NCBI GenBank assembly: GCA_913060875.1
Contig: CAJXSL010000015.1
Location: 62,001-126,000 of the forward strand
Source: an uncultured Desulfobacteraceae bacterium
GTDB lineage: Bacteria > Desulfobacterota > Desulfobacteria > Desulfobacterales > UBA5852
DNA: 64,000 nt
Reading direction: 5' to 3'
This document shows positions 24,268 through 34,500 of the stretch, piece by piece. Made by a program: the position numbers and the translations under genes. The notes beneath the pieces are model-generated. The model saw only the letters and a program-made list of their open reading frames with translations, did not search any database and was not told where the DNA came from. The stretch's first letter is position 1. The number at the start of each line of letters is the position of its first letter.

Positions 24268-26709
24268 ATGTCGGCTGCCCCCGATAACGCCTCACCATTG
24301 CCTCCTATGAGTGCCGTGGGCATGCTGTCGGCCGCCGTTCTCGCTTATGAGCTCCTCCTCATGCGTCTTTTTGCCATCGTTCACTGGCACCATTTCGCCT
24401 TTATGATGATCAGTATCGCCCTGCTGGGATACGGGGCCAGCGGAACATTTATCGCCCTGCTGCCTGCGATGAGGGCAAGCCGCCTGCGTTGGCTGTTTCC
24501 AGTCGGGGCGGCCGGATTCAGTATCGCCTGTGTGATCTGTTTTCTCGCCGCACAGCACCTACCTTTCAATGCTCTCGAGGTTTTCTGGAATCCACGTCAA
24601 TGGGCATACCTGGCCGGTATCTACGGGTTGCTCTTTCTGCCCTTTTTCTTCGCCGCCACCAGTATTGGCACGGCCCTTCGTTTCGGCGGTCCGCGGATAC
24701 CGCAGCTGTACGCTGCTGACCTGTGCGGCGCCTCCGTCGGGGCATGTGGGACCGCCGGCCTCCTTTTCCGCATAACACCGTCGACGGCGCTGGTCATCGT
24801 GTCCAGCATCGGCGCCCTGGCCGCCGCCGCAACGGCCCTTCGCTGGCAGTTGAAGCAACGCGCGCTAGTTGCCATAGCGACCGCCGGCTGGATTACCCTC
24901 TTGGGATTAGGGACGGTGCACTGGCATATCCCCGCCATCAATGCCTATAAACCACTGGCCCAAGCCCTGCGTATTCCGGGCACCCACATGCTTTATCAGC
25001 GGCATCATCCCATGGGGTGGCTAAGCGTGGTTCGAAATGCCACCATCCCCTTTCGCTACGCCCCGGGACTCAGCCTGAACAGCGAGGCCGCCATCCCCGA
25101 TCAGGCCGCGATCTTTATTGACGGGCAGGCCATGAGCGCAGTCGATCGCTATCGCGGCCATTCGGAAGCAATCGTTTATCTTCGCCAAACGACCCTAAGC
25201 ATCGGGTTGCACCTGCGCCCCAATGCAAAACGGATTTTGGTTGTCAACGCCGGCGGCGGTCAGGACATCCTGAGAGCCAACGCCTACGGCGGCCATCAAA
25301 TCGATGCCGTCGACCCCCATCCCGATTATGCGTCTTTGCTGCACAATGAACTGGCCGATTTCTGGAGGGGGCAAATGCCCAGCGGACGCCTCCATTACCA
25401 CACCACCACGGTCCGTGCGTTCCTGCAGCCTCCCCGAAAACCCTACGGTTTGATTCAGCTTCCGCCGGGGAGTAATGGCGGCAGCGGCGCTTCGGCCTTC
25501 GGTGAGAACACGCTGCTGACCATCGAAGGTCTGGCGCAATTGTGGCAGTATCTGGAACCCGGCGGTCTCCTGGTTGTTCCCCTCTGGGCCCGCCTGCCGC
25601 CGCGCGGCAGCCTGAAAGCGTTTCGCATGGCCGTGATCATGCTCGAAGACCAGGGCATCGTCCATCCATCCGATCATCTGGCCATGATCCGGGACTGGCG
25701 CACTGCCGTCATGTTGATCGCTAAGTCTTCCCTTGCAAACGTCGAGCAAAACGCCGTCCGCAACTTCTGCCGCCGCTGGGGGTTCGACCTGGTCTTTCTT
25801 CCCAGCCTCCGCCCGGAGGAAGTCAATCGGCACAATGTCCTTGCGCAACCGTTCTTCGCGAATGCGGCCCGGGCGCTCGTCGGCGAGGGCCGGGAGGCGT
25901 TCTGCCAGCGTTATAAATTCGATCTGCGCCCGGCCACGGACGACCGCCCTTTTTTTGGACATTTCTTCAAATGGCGCGCCCTGCCTGAAATCGCCGCACT
26001 GCGCACAGCCGGTGGCATTGCCCTTCTCGATTGGGGGTACCCCGTTCTCCTGGCGGCGTTGGCCCAGGCCGTGGTGTTCAGCCTGTTTTTCATCGGCCTG
26101 CCGGTTCTCAAAAACAGGCTCGGTAAAAGGGAAAGCCGTATCGGCCGGCGGCAAGACTTGGCGATACTGCTCTACTTCAGTGTCGTTGGCGGCGGATTCC
26201 TCCTTCTGGAAATCGCCTACATGCAACGCCTGACACTCGTCCTGCATCACCCCCTGGTGGCCGCCACCCTCACCCTGACCGGCTTTCTCATGGGAGCCGG
26301 GATCGGCAGCATCTGCGCCTACCAGGCCGTGGCCAAGGGTATGGCGGTCCGGCGCCTCCTGCGAAAAAGCCTGATGGCCGTCTGTTTGATCGGTATGCTG
26401 GAACTGGCGGCCATGCCCTGGTTGATGGCCCGGCTTGGCAGCATGCCGCTCGGGATCGCCGCCGCTGCAGCCGTCGGTCTGATCATGCCACTGGGCGTGG
26501 CCATGGGCATGCCGTTCCCGTTAGGTCTGGCCCTATTGAATCGCCATTGGATGGAAGGGATTCCCTGGGCTTGGGGCATCAATGGCTGCAGCACGGTAAT
26601 TAGTGCGGTTGCGGCACCGTTGATCGCCATTTCGATGGGTTACACCGGGGTTATTACACTGGCCATCCTGCTTTATGGATTCGGCTTGGTCCTGGCAAAA
26701 TGGCTCTGA
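24268..26709 (+). CDS. Membrane spermidine-synthase-like methyltransferase-fold protein
   Basis: The 813-residue protein has an N-terminal membrane domain (about six helices to residue 220), a central soluble methyltransferase/spermidine synthase-like domain (about 300-500; VVNAGGGQDILRANAYG SAM-like loop) and a C-terminal membrane domain (about 590-810). This layout is seen in the fused MFS/spermidine synthase class of proteins of unknown substrate. No canonical polyamine active-site residues were confirmed, so spermidine synthesis is not claimed. It begins 15 bases after the isoaspartyl methyltransferase gene and stops 7 bases before the convergent NfeD-like gene. Confidence 0.75.
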   Translation: MSAAPDNASPLPPMSAVGMLSAAVLAYELLLMRLFAIVHWHHFAFMMISIALLGYGASGTFIALLPAMRASRLRWLFPVGAAGFSIACVICFLAAQHLPFNALEVFWNPRQWAYLAGIYGLLFLPFFFAATSIGTALRFGGPRIPQLYAADLCGASVGACGTAGLLFRITPSTALVIVSSIGALAAAATALRWQLKQRALVAIATAGWITLLGLGTVHWHIPAINAYKPLAQALRIPGTHMLYQRHHPMGWLSVVRNATIPFRYAPGLSLNSEAAIPDQAAIFIDGQAMSAVDRYRGHSEAIVYLRQTTLSIGLHLRPNAKRILVVNAGGGQDILRANAYGGHQIDAVDPHPDYASLLHNELADFWRGQMPSGRLHYHTTTVRAFLQPPRKPYGLIQLPPGSNGGSGASAFGENTLLTIEGLAQLWQYLEPGGLLVVPLWARLPPRGSLKAFRMAVIMLEDQGIVHPSDHLAMIRDWRTAVMLIAKSSLANVEQNAVRNFCRRWGFDLVFLPSLRPEEVNRHNVLAQPFFANAARALVGEGREAFCQRYKFDLRPATDDRPFFGHFFKWRALPEIAALRTAGGIALLDWGYPVLLAALAQAVVFSLFFIGLPVLKNRLGKRESRIGRRQDLAILLYFSVVGGGFLLLEIAYMQRLTLVLHHPLVAATLTLTGFLMGAGIGSICAYQAVAKGMAVRRLLRKSLMAVCLIGMLELAAMPWLMARLGSMPLGIAAAAAVGLIMPLGVAMGMPFPLGLALLNRHWMEGIPWAWGINGCSTVISAVAAPLIAISMGYTGVITLAILLYGFGLVLAKWL

Positions 26710-26716
26710 AAAATGA

Positions 26717-27208
26717 TCACGGGCGGGTTTCCTGGTTTGGCGAACTGGAACAACCCACCGCGTTATGTATTGTCGCGCTGTCCGCGGTCAATTCTTTCTC
26801 AACCCCATCGGGAGTCACGTACAGGGTCAGCCCCTTCATTTGATGGATCCGCACTGGGCTGCCATTCTCGATGGGGGGTCCATCCCCAACTTTTACCGCC
26901 CGCCAGAGTTCACCACGCACTTGCACGTATCCGCTGGGTTGAAGTCGTTGCTTGGCAATGCCCTGGGCGCCAATCATGCCCGGCGCCTTCGTTTTCTCAC
27001 CTCCATCATAAGCGCGCCAGATGAAGGGGAACAGGATTATGTCCTTGGCGATCCAGAACAGGACCAGGCCCCAGAAGAGTCCGTCGGAAAATGTTACCCA
27101 CCGCCGGACAAGGGTTAAGACCAGAACGAAAACAACCAGTTCGGCCCCCCCCAGCAGGGCATAACGGATATAAACAGATCGATTGATTGTTTTCTTACCT
27201 GAAGACAT
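26717..27208 (-). CDS. NfeD-like membrane protein
   Basis: The 163-residue protein has two N-terminal membrane segments (about 13-33 and 41-64, the first preceded by a basic tail) and a C-terminal OB-like domain with GMIGAQGIAKQRLQPSGYVQVRGELWRA, the usual NfeD C-terminal signature (GxxG, GxVxVxGExWxA). NfeD proteins usually accompany stomatin/SPFH proteins in membrane quality control, but no such partner is seen here. It is convergent with and only 7 bases from the preceding gene. Confidence 0.85.
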   Translation of the reverse strand: MSSGKKTINRSVYIRYALLGGAELVVFVLVLTLVRRWVTFSDGLFWGLVLFWIAKDIILFPFIWRAYDGGEKTKAPGMIGAQGIAKQRLQPSGYVQVRGELWRAVKVGDGPPIENGSPVRIHQMKGLTLYVTPDGVEKELTADSATIHNAVGCSSSPNQETRP

Positions 27209-27458
27209 AAATTCATCTTTTCACAAGGGCCGGGTCAACCCGCATCGACTTTGGGCATGGCGTCCGCGGCAATGACTGCATTGCCCGGAAGGCGCCCTTT
27301 GGTGGCTGCCGGCGGGTGGTGAAAGCCCTATCCAAATTATCGCACAGCACAAAGCCAGTACACTATTTACCCAGAGGGGTAAAGAGAAAGGGTGATTGCC
27401 CCCAGCAAACCGTGCTTAGGCCTCCCACCCTTATTCTTGTAAATGGATGGACACTACG
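27209..27458. other. Intergenic region between the NfeD-like gene and the DNA ligase
   Basis: About 250 bases, all non-coding. A short repeat end is listed separately at 27439-27456. A short hairpin (TTACCCagaggGGTAA, near 27367) is present. No promoter was convincing. Confidence 0.4.
27439..27456. repeat. Solo end of the MITE-like element
   Basis: The bases GTAAATGGATGGACACTA match the right end of the 146-bp palindromic element at 47365-47510 in the last 14 positions (ATGGATGGACACTA). It lies immediately downstream of the DNA ligase stop codon. The rest of the element is absent or unrecognisable. Confidence 0.5.
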
Positions 27459-28328
27459 CTAATAATTCTCCCTGACTCTTAAAAAGGACGGAAATCGTGG
27501 TATGCCCGACGCATAAAAACCGTAATATTTGAAGGTAACGAGTGACCCGACAGGAGGCGGATTTTCTCTTTCGGCGTCAGAAAAGCCGGTACCAATCTTG
27601 AATCTGATATTGCGATCCGGCAAAGCCACCAGCAAAGCACCCAATCGGCCCGTGTTCCTACCCTTCCCTGGAAGATGCGCGATCACCACTGCTTCCGTAT
27701 CCGCATAACTTTTTACCTTCAGGATGTCCCGGCTACGTCCAGGGGTATAGGGCGACCCGCGTCTCCTGAGGATGATGCCTTCGCCGCCGAACTTTTCGAT
27801 TCTTTGAAGCTCGCTGTCCAAATACTTCTGACTCACCACCGGCCGGTGTTGGATGATAAATGCATACTCAGACGGGTGTTTGTCAAACCATCCGGCTGCT
27901 TGGCTCAATCGCGCTTCAAATCCGCCAGGAGCCTTGGGAACATCGAATATGGCGAACTGCAATTCCAACCACCCGTCGTGCGGCCCTTGTTGCTTGACGA
28001 TACCGATGGCCTTTTCAAAGGTGTTGCGTCCCCCCCAGATTTCTCCTTCCACTGGAAAATCCGGAAAATTATGCGTAAACGCCAAAGGCGGTTCGAAGGG
28101 CCTTCCGCTCTTGGATAACAGTTGACAGCCGTCCCAATAGCCCCTCACTCCGTCGAGCTTCTCACTCATCAGCCATTCGGAAAAATCGATGTCACCTTCG
28201 TATACAAGCGGCAACATGACCTCCGCAGCCTGGATACGTGATCCTGCAAGACCCGCAAAGATCACCATCAAAAGGACCGCATACTTAAAAATAGAGCCAT
28301 CTCGGCACGCTTTCTCTTTGATGTTCAT
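27459..28328 (-). CDS. Exported ATP-dependent DNA ligase (LigE-like)
   Basis: The 289-residue protein has a signal peptide (hydrophobic stretch about 15-30, cleavage near IQA-AE) and then a minimal ATP-dependent DNA ligase: adenylation motif I EKLDGVRG with Lys57, motif III-like FAIFDVP, motif IV EGIILRR, motif V LKVKSY and a C-terminal OB domain. This is the short two-domain architecture of the LigE group, whose members carry periplasmic targeting signals. It could repair nicks in exported or imported DNA; function here is inferred. The stop lies beside a repeat end. The start ATG overlaps the stop of a transposase remnant (ATGA). Confidence 0.88.
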   Translation of the reverse strand: MNIKEKACRDGSIFKYAVLLMVIFAGLAGSRIQAAEVMLPLVYEGDIDFSEWLMSEKLDGVRGYWDGCQLLSKSGRPFEPPLAFTHNFPDFPVEGEIWGGRNTFEKAIGIVKQQGPHDGWLELQFAIFDVPKAPGGFEARLSQAAGWFDKHPSEYAFIIQHRPVVSQKYLDSELQRIEKFGGEGIILRRRGSPYTPGRSRDILKVKSYADTEAVVIAHLPGKGRNTGRLGALLVALPDRNIRFKIGTGFSDAERENPPPVGSLVTFKYYGFYASGIPRFPSFLRVRENY

Positions 28329-28516
28329 TTCTTAAGGCTTTCTGAAGATAAGGTATCGATATAAACGAGGCACTGGCGCAGGTGCTCACCAGTTTCAACC
28401 GCCGTGGCATGATAACGGTCTTCCCAGAACGCGCCCTTCCTGCCTTTCCGGCGGTTGTATTCCTGGGCCGTCCTGCCGGCCGCCAGCTGGAGCTCACCTA
28501 TCCAGGGGTCAGCAGT
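28325..28516 (-). pseudogene. Truncated REP-associated tyrosine transposase remnant
   Basis: One minus-strand frame reads TADPWIGELQLAAGRTAQEY, then NRRKGRKGAFWEDRYHATAV and LRQCLVYIDTL, which is the C-terminal part of RAYT/IS200-like transposases (FWEDRYHAT block). The frame begins after a stop at 28517-28519 with no start, so the 5-prime part is lost. Its TGA overlaps the ATG of the DNA ligase. It indicates past transposition at this spot. Confidence 0.75.
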
Positions 28517-28549
28517 TCAATGTTTTAATTTCTTCTGCAGTGGCAATGC

Positions 28550-29698
28550 TCAGAACGTATTCCGCGAACCTGTGCCCACTGTGGATTGCACATCTCGCGG
28601 TTCCGATACGGCCCCTAAATCCACGACGGGAGGCGGAGGCAGATGCGTCGCTACTTTGATCCGCACGGGCGCGGGCGGTACTGTATCTTCTGCTGGCGTG
28701 TCCTTCGGGGACAAGATGCTTTCGATATCGACCCGATAGACACGGGCCAAGTGATGGGCCACATCCGTCAAGGGCAGGCCGGCGTCCACGGCGGCCAGAT
28801 AGGCGTCCACAGCCGCGTTGGGTTCGCCCTGGCGCTCCCGGAGTTGCCCCAGGACGACAAACGCCTCCTGTTGGTCCTTTTCCAAAGCCTGGGGCACGGC
28901 GCTTTCCACCAGGGCAGCAGCTTTGGCATCGTCGGTTTCTCCGAAAAACAGCACATATCCCATGAACAGCCGATACCGTGTGGCGCCCTTCAGCGGATCC
29001 GCCTTTTCCGCGATCTTGGCCCGCATCTCGCCCAGCTTGCCCGGCGTTATGCCCATGGAGTCCCGGGCCAGGAGTTGGAGGGGAATGTCCTTTTCCAGCA
29101 GAGCCTCAACCTCGGCCGTGCGATCGGCCATGACCAGGGGGTAGATCTGGGTCAGGGTAACACCGGCCTTTTGCAGGGGTGCGCGCGCCTTGTGGGCCGA
29201 AGCCACCATGATCAGGGGCTGCACCTCGGTCTCCAGTTCCGGATCCGCGGTTAGGGCTGCCTGGTAATGCGTCAAGGCGCCGGGGTAGTCCTCCCGGATC
29301 AGGGCCAGGTTGCCCAGGGCCGCGTGGGCAGGTCCGTAATCCGGATCCAGTGCGATCACATTGTCGAAACCGGATTTGGCGGCCTCGTAATCGCCCTGTT
29401 TGTAGTGCTGGCAGGCCGCTTTGTATCCATGAGCAGTTTCCTCTCGATAGATTTCGCTACGCAAACCACCGCATCCCCACAGGACATAGGAGAGCAAAAT
29501 TAAACCGGCGGCTGAAAAGACAAACGACCCGGTACACCTGCGCAATCTGATCCCGCGGTGCTCTCCCCGTCGATCACCGGGAAGATTCCGACTTCCGCCG
29601 GAATGACGGTGCTGGGGATTACATCGCCGCGCCAATCGCTTCATGACGAGAAGAGTCCAGGCCCGTCTCACTGTTCCTTGTTCCTTTTCAGCGTACAT
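28550..29698 (-). CDS. TPR lipoprotein with a repeat-derived N-terminal insert
   Basis: The 382-residue product has a conspicuous insert near residues 29-42 (HRHSGGSRNLPG), which is the translation of a REP-like element, followed by a hydrophobic segment and lipobox-like LSYVLWGC. The mature part contains TPR repeats (about 90-160, HYKQGDYEAAKSGFDNVIAL and following) and a Pro-rich tail. An ATG at 29698 has GGAAGG upstream, yet the signal peptide fits a TTG at 29545 better, so the true start is uncertain. It ends the three-gene operon that begins at 35915 and could be an outer membrane assembly partner. Confidence 0.7.
   Translation of the reverse strand: MYAEKEQGTVRRAWTLLVMKRLARRCNPQHRHSGGSRNLPGDRRGEHRGIRLRRCTGSFVFSAAGLILLSYVLWGCGGLRSEIYREETAHGYKAACQHYKQGDYEAAKSGFDNVIALDPDYGPAHAALGNLALIREDYPGALTHYQAALTADPELETEVQPLIMVASAHKARAPLQKAGVTLTQIYPLVMADRTAEVEALLEKDIPLQLLARDSMGITPGKLGEMRAKIAEKADPLKGATRYRLFMGYVLFFGETDDAKAAALVESAVPQALEKDQQEAFVVLGQLRERQGEPNAAVDAYLAAVDAGLPLTDVAHHLARVYRVDIESILSPKDTPAEDTVPPAPVRIKVATHLPPPPVVDLGAVSEPRDVQSTVGTGSRNTF
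29578..29614. repeat. REP-like repeat inside the TPR gene
   Basis: The segment contains GATTCCGACTTCCGCCGGAATGAC, close to the common proteobacterial consensus GATTCCnGCTTTCGCnGGAATGAC. It is in the coding frame at the 5-prime end of the TPR gene, giving the peptide HSGGSRN. Such elements often form hairpins and are spread by REP-associated tyrosine transposases, a remnant of which lies about 1 kb away. Confidence 0.6.
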
Positions 29699-29715
29699 TC
29701 GTAATCCCTTCCGGT

Positions 29716-31509
29716 TCAGAATCGCAGTTCCATACCCACTTCCACCTGCTTTTCCGTATCAAAAGCCGACCGGTTGCCAAGCGACGCATAGGTGACCACC
29801 TGATAACGGTGCAGGAATTCCCGGCGGTATTCCACCCGCCCGAACAAGTTGATGCCGTGATCGTCCTCGTTATGACTATAGCGCGCTTGCACTTGCGCCC
29901 CCCAGCGGGTGTTGTCCCAATCCAGGCGCAGGCTGGTCTCCTCATAGGGCGAAAGCGCCGAGGCATCGATGGTGCGCCGGATCCATTCCAGTGCTGCGCG
30001 GGCAGTCTGCTCCTCCCGGCGGTAGGCGGTGTCCAGGGTAAAACGCCAGGTGCCGCTGTCCTCCGCGTCGATGCGGTTGACCTGCAGGCTCGAAGTCCAC
30101 CGGGGATTCCACTGATGCGTGGCGGTTCCCAGGAAGGTGTGAGTGGTGCCGACCGCATTCTCCTGTCCGTACCAATTAAAGAAAAAGGCGTCCTGTTCGC
30201 CGATTCCGAAGCGCAGGGAGGTGTCGATCTCGCGCACCTTTTCATCGTCGCTGTGACGCTTGAGATCGAACAACCGCATGGTCGCGATCGGGGCTTTAAA
30301 ATAGCGCCAGGTGATCGGCGCGGCATAGTCGGCGCTGGCCTCGATGCCCCGGGCATCACTGGTGATGCCGTGCAGGGGATCGGCAAAATCAGCGGCAAAG
30401 TCTTCCCCCAAGTCGATATAGCCGGCGGACAGACGCAAGCGCCCCTGGTCGTAGGCCATCATGGCTGTATAGCCGTTGTCGCTGCTCTTTTCGGTGTCTT
30501 CGGTGTGAACAAACTCCATCAGCAGGCTCATGGGTTCGATGATGGGCACCTTCACGTCGGCCGCCATGGCCTGGTTGCGGTAGCGATCGTCACTGTCGTC
30601 CTGCAAAAGGGCTTCCCGGTGGGTGAACCCCGCCCCCCACTGCCAACGGCCCTCCTGCCCGAATCGCAGGCGGGCCGCGGCTCCGGAGGCTTCGGTAGCC
30701 TCATCGCCTTCCGTGGTGTAGGCCAACCCAGTGGCCTGCCAGTCCCCCAGGCTCTGATCCACACGGAAACCGAACTTTTGGCGCTCGCTTTTGAAGTCGC
30801 TGAAGAGTTTGACGGGGTCGTCAAAACTGCCCAACCCCTCCCGGAAGACCCCCTTTATCTGGCCGCCGTTCCAGCGCTGTTCTACCATCGCCTGGCTGGC
30901 ATCGGTGTTGGTATCGCCGCCGGGATAGGTGTCGATAATGGAAAACAGGGCTTCGGCGCGACGGGCATCGTCCGCGTAGGAAAACCTGGTGCGGGCCCGC
31001 AGCTGGCCCGTGTCCTCGTGGTTTTCGCCGTCATGGCGCCAGAAAGAGGATACCGAACCGCTGATCTTGTAGGCGTGCTTTTCCGGCGGCAGCGGTTCCG
31101 GCGCTGTGGCGCCCGGCGCGGCAGCGATGGTGGCCAGCCGAACCGTCACCAGGCTGCGGCCGAGGCCGCCGTCTTTGAAGCGCACCTCGAACAGCAATTC
31201 GTAATTGCCGTCCGGCAGGTGTTCCCCGTTCTGATCCCGGCCGTCCCACTCAAAGGTGTGGTCGCCGGCCAGAAGCTCGACAAAGCGGTACTGATGGACC
31301 ACCTGCCCCCGGAAGTCACGGATCCCAACCGCCACCTCGTCGGCATCCGTTCGAAGTTCGTAAGCCACCGATAGCGGTCCCTGCCCCGGATCGAAGATGC
31401 CGGCATCGTTCAACGGTATCCGCAGGTCTCCATCCGCCCGCACCGGATGGGACGGATAGAGGAGCAAGCCGCAGAACAGGACGAGGGTAACCCCGCGAAG
31501 CGCCCCCAT
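29716..31509 (-). CDS. Outer membrane beta-barrel protein with N-terminal FlgD-like Ig domain
   Basis: The 597-residue protein has a signal peptide (about 1-25) and an N-terminal FlgD-type Ig domain (about 35-120, including FDPGQGPLSVAYELRTDADE and GDHTFEWDGRDQNGEHLPDG). The rest has alternating strands with aromatic residues at strand ends and terminates in Phe (VEVGMELRF), the classic sign of an outer-membrane beta barrel. The start ATG shares a base with the upstream gene stop (TGATG), so they are translationally coupled. It may anchor or export the giant upstream protein; this is inference from linkage. Confidence 0.75.
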   Translation of the reverse strand: MGALRGVTLVLFCGLLLYPSHPVRADGDLRIPLNDAGIFDPGQGPLSVAYELRTDADEVAVGIRDFRGQVVHQYRFVELLAGDHTFEWDGRDQNGEHLPDGNYELLFEVRFKDGGLGRSLVTVRLATIAAAPGATAPEPLPPEKHAYKISGSVSSFWRHDGENHEDTGQLRARTRFSYADDARRAEALFSIIDTYPGGDTNTDASQAMVEQRWNGGQIKGVFREGLGSFDDPVKLFSDFKSERQKFGFRVDQSLGDWQATGLAYTTEGDEATEASGAAARLRFGQEGRWQWGAGFTHREALLQDDSDDRYRNQAMAADVKVPIIEPMSLLMEFVHTEDTEKSSDNGYTAMMAYDQGRLRLSAGYIDLGEDFAADFADPLHGITSDARGIEASADYAAPITWRYFKAPIATMRLFDLKRHSDDEKVREIDTSLRFGIGEQDAFFFNWYGQENAVGTTHTFLGTATHQWNPRWTSSLQVNRIDAEDSGTWRFTLDTAYRREEQTARAALEWIRRTIDASALSPYEETSLRLDWDNTRWGAQVQARYSHNEDDHGINLFGRVEYRREFLHRYQVVTYASLGNRSAFDTEKQVEVGMELRF

Positions 31510-34500
31510 CAGGTGCAGTCTCCCACCGTAATCGTTATGGTATCGATCGCCTGGACCCCGTCTGTGGTCTCGATGGTGGCCTCGATATCATAGACGCCGC
31601 CCAGGGAAGTGACCGCCCCGCAGTCCACGCTGAAATGGGTCCCGTCGAGGATGGTGACCGGGCAGTTGCCCATCTCCCAGGGAGCGTCGACGCTGATGCT
31701 GCTGAGGGTTCCGCTGCCGGTGGAATAGGTCCCTGTAACGGTCAAGTCGTTGCACTGATAGAAATCGCCGCCGGAAGGGGATGTGATGGTAATGGACGGT
31801 GGCGTAAACGAAACGGTCCGAAAGATGTATCCTGTTGCCGATCCCCGGCGGCCATTGCTGTCCGCCCCGCTCACCTCGATGGTATTGGCGCCATCCGCCA
31901 GGTTGACAAGAGCCTCGAAGCGTCCCCCTTCCCGGCTGAAGGCCACCGGTCCCTGCAGGGTGCCGTTGACCTGTATCTCCATCCAGTCGATGAATTCGGC
32001 CTCGCTTGTGACAGTGCCCTGCACGAGGATGGTGCCTGCCGTGGTGGTGGGCGGCAGCCGATCCAGGGTCAGCATCATGCTCTCATCGATAGGGATGGTG
32101 GGCTGATGGATCGGCAGCGTCAGCGGCAGGGCAAATTCGGTTTCCGGATCGCAGCCAAGAGTGAGGTCGAAATAAGCCTCGTAGGGATCGCTGATGGTCT
32201 TATCCAGGATCTCGCGGTCGATCCGGAGGTCAAAGCCCTTCATGGGCACCACCGTGCTGCCGGGCGCCATAAGGCCGTAGTTCACGCGGTCGGTCTCCAC
32301 CCCGATTTCCAGATCCTCGGAGGAGAGGCGGGCGGAACAGGCCAAATCTTGGTCCGAATCGTTTCGCAAGGTAATAAACAACCGCACCAGTTCACCGGGG
32401 TTGGCCTGCCCGTCGCCATTGTGGTCTTCAAGTTCCATCAGCGTGAGGCTCTCGATGGACAAACCCTGGCCATCGCTCTGATAAGCCGTGGCAATTTCCG
32501 CCGCCCGGGTGAAGTGCAGGCTGTCACTGGCCTGGTTGCCATGGCTGTCCATAGCCGTTATCTCGGCGCGATGAGCCCCCTCGGTTAAATCCAGGGGGCC
32601 ATCAACGGAAAAATATCCGCTGGCCGGATCGAAATAGAAACGATCGGAGTCCACCGGCCGGCCATCGATGGTCAATGACAGGCTGCTGGTATCCAGATCG
32701 CCCCCCATATCGATGATCATGGCCGTCAGGGCCGGCCCGCCGACCTTACGAACGGCATCAGGCATGACTTTGAAATCGTAGATGTAGGGTGCCAGTTTAA
32801 AATCGAAGGCAGTTGTCGCCTCAGCCCAGAGTCCCGTGGCATCCGTGGCCCGAAAACGGGCCTGATGGTGACCTTCCGCCACCCCGGCCGCATAGCTGGC
32901 TTTGTAGTTGAACCGACCGCGCCAGCCGGCTTCGGGGGTGTGAGAATACAGGAAAAAGGGAGGCAGCACCTGCTCATCCAGCCATAAGGTGGTTTTCTCT
33001 GGAATGATCATAGAATCGTCCCGGGCTTCACCTGTCATGAAAGCGGAAGCATTCACCCCGCTGCGGGTCATCGACTTAGAGCTGTTCCGGGTTTCTGCCG
33101 TCAGGCTTACTTCCGGCGGCTCCCTGGGGAGGATAATATCGACATCGACAAAGCTCCGGTTGTCCGCTTTGTCCCTGGCGTCGATACGCAGGGTAAAAAA
33201 TTCTCCCCGGTCAGGAGGAACAAACAGGCTGGTAAGAATTCCGTTTTGAAAGGTAAAGGCCGGACGGCTGCCCGCACTGTACATCCGGTAGCCCCAGTTG
33301 ACGATATTGTTGGCGGAATCGCTTCGGGCCGTCACCGCGAGTTCAAGCTCGGACAAAGGCATGCCGTGGTCATGGATGGCGGCCGTTAAATGTCGTGAAG
33401 AAGGATCGAAAGACGGCTGTATGACCGGGGCCAGGATGTCGCGTTCTTCCGTTCGGCACTGTTGAATTTCTTTCATTTCGAAAAAGAGGCCGAAGCTGGA
33501 AATCGCGCCATTCAGGGGGATCTTGCGCCCACCGTGCCAGGCGGTGGCCACAAAATAAATATCCCGTCCGGTGCTTTGTGCGGATGAACCTCCCGTTGCC
33601 GATACAGAAGAAACACCCCCTTGGCGTGCGGGAATGGGCTCATAAAGGTTCCGTTCATAGCTGGTCCCCATGATCTCAAAATCCAGCGGCAGATGTTCCG
33701 CCAGGGCGCGCCTCAGATCATAACCGTTTCCGGCATGGCGGGGCCGCAACTGGATCAGCCGCATGGCGCTCGGAGAACTGTCGATGGGAACGAAGCGGCC
33801 GTGGCGGTAATAACCCCACTTGAGCGCATCTTCACAGATTTCCACAACGGCGTTACCGTTTCCTTTTGTCCCGAGCACCCTGTCGACGTCATGCAAGTTC
33901 GGGCTGTGGGTATAGGGGCTGCGCGCCGACACCGCTCCGTCTTCCCCGGAGCTTTCCTCGGTCTCTTCGACTTCCCCGAAGACTTGACAGTTCTCCGTCG
34001 TTGTCTGCTCGGCTAAGTCTGTCACGCTCAAGGAGGCGGTCAGAACCGAAATGGGGGTATAAGGCAATTCAGCCGACAGTTTGCCGGTCTCCCCATCGAA
34101 CGTCGCTTCCAGGCGATGCCCCGCAATCCAGAGGCCAATCCTCAGATCTTCCCGGTGCGTTCCCTGGTCGTCGATATCGGCTGTAAGTGTATTGCCCTCC
34201 CGGTCGTAGCGAAAATTTTCGACGACCGGCGGAGCCAGGCAGACGACGATATCGCCTTCCGTCATCATGGTACGGCGGGTGGTGCCGCCCCCCCCTTCAG
34301 GTTGCAGAAATTCGGCTATTTTGTGGGTCGCGCCAATCTTGTAATGCACCGTTCCCTCGTGGGCCGGTCCTTCAGCCACGCAGACATCCCCTTGGCGTTC
34401 GAACCAGTATGTATCGCCCAGGAAAGCGAACCAGGACGCCCCGGTATCCATAAGCTCAATAGGAGAAAATTGAACTTTCGCCACCAACTGATCATCTTCC

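Noticed and set aside
29809-31374. 521-codon plus-strand frame opposite the outer membrane barrel gene
   Set aside because: The minus-strand product has a signal peptide, FlgD-like Ig domain and a terminal Phe; the plus-strand product has none of these features.
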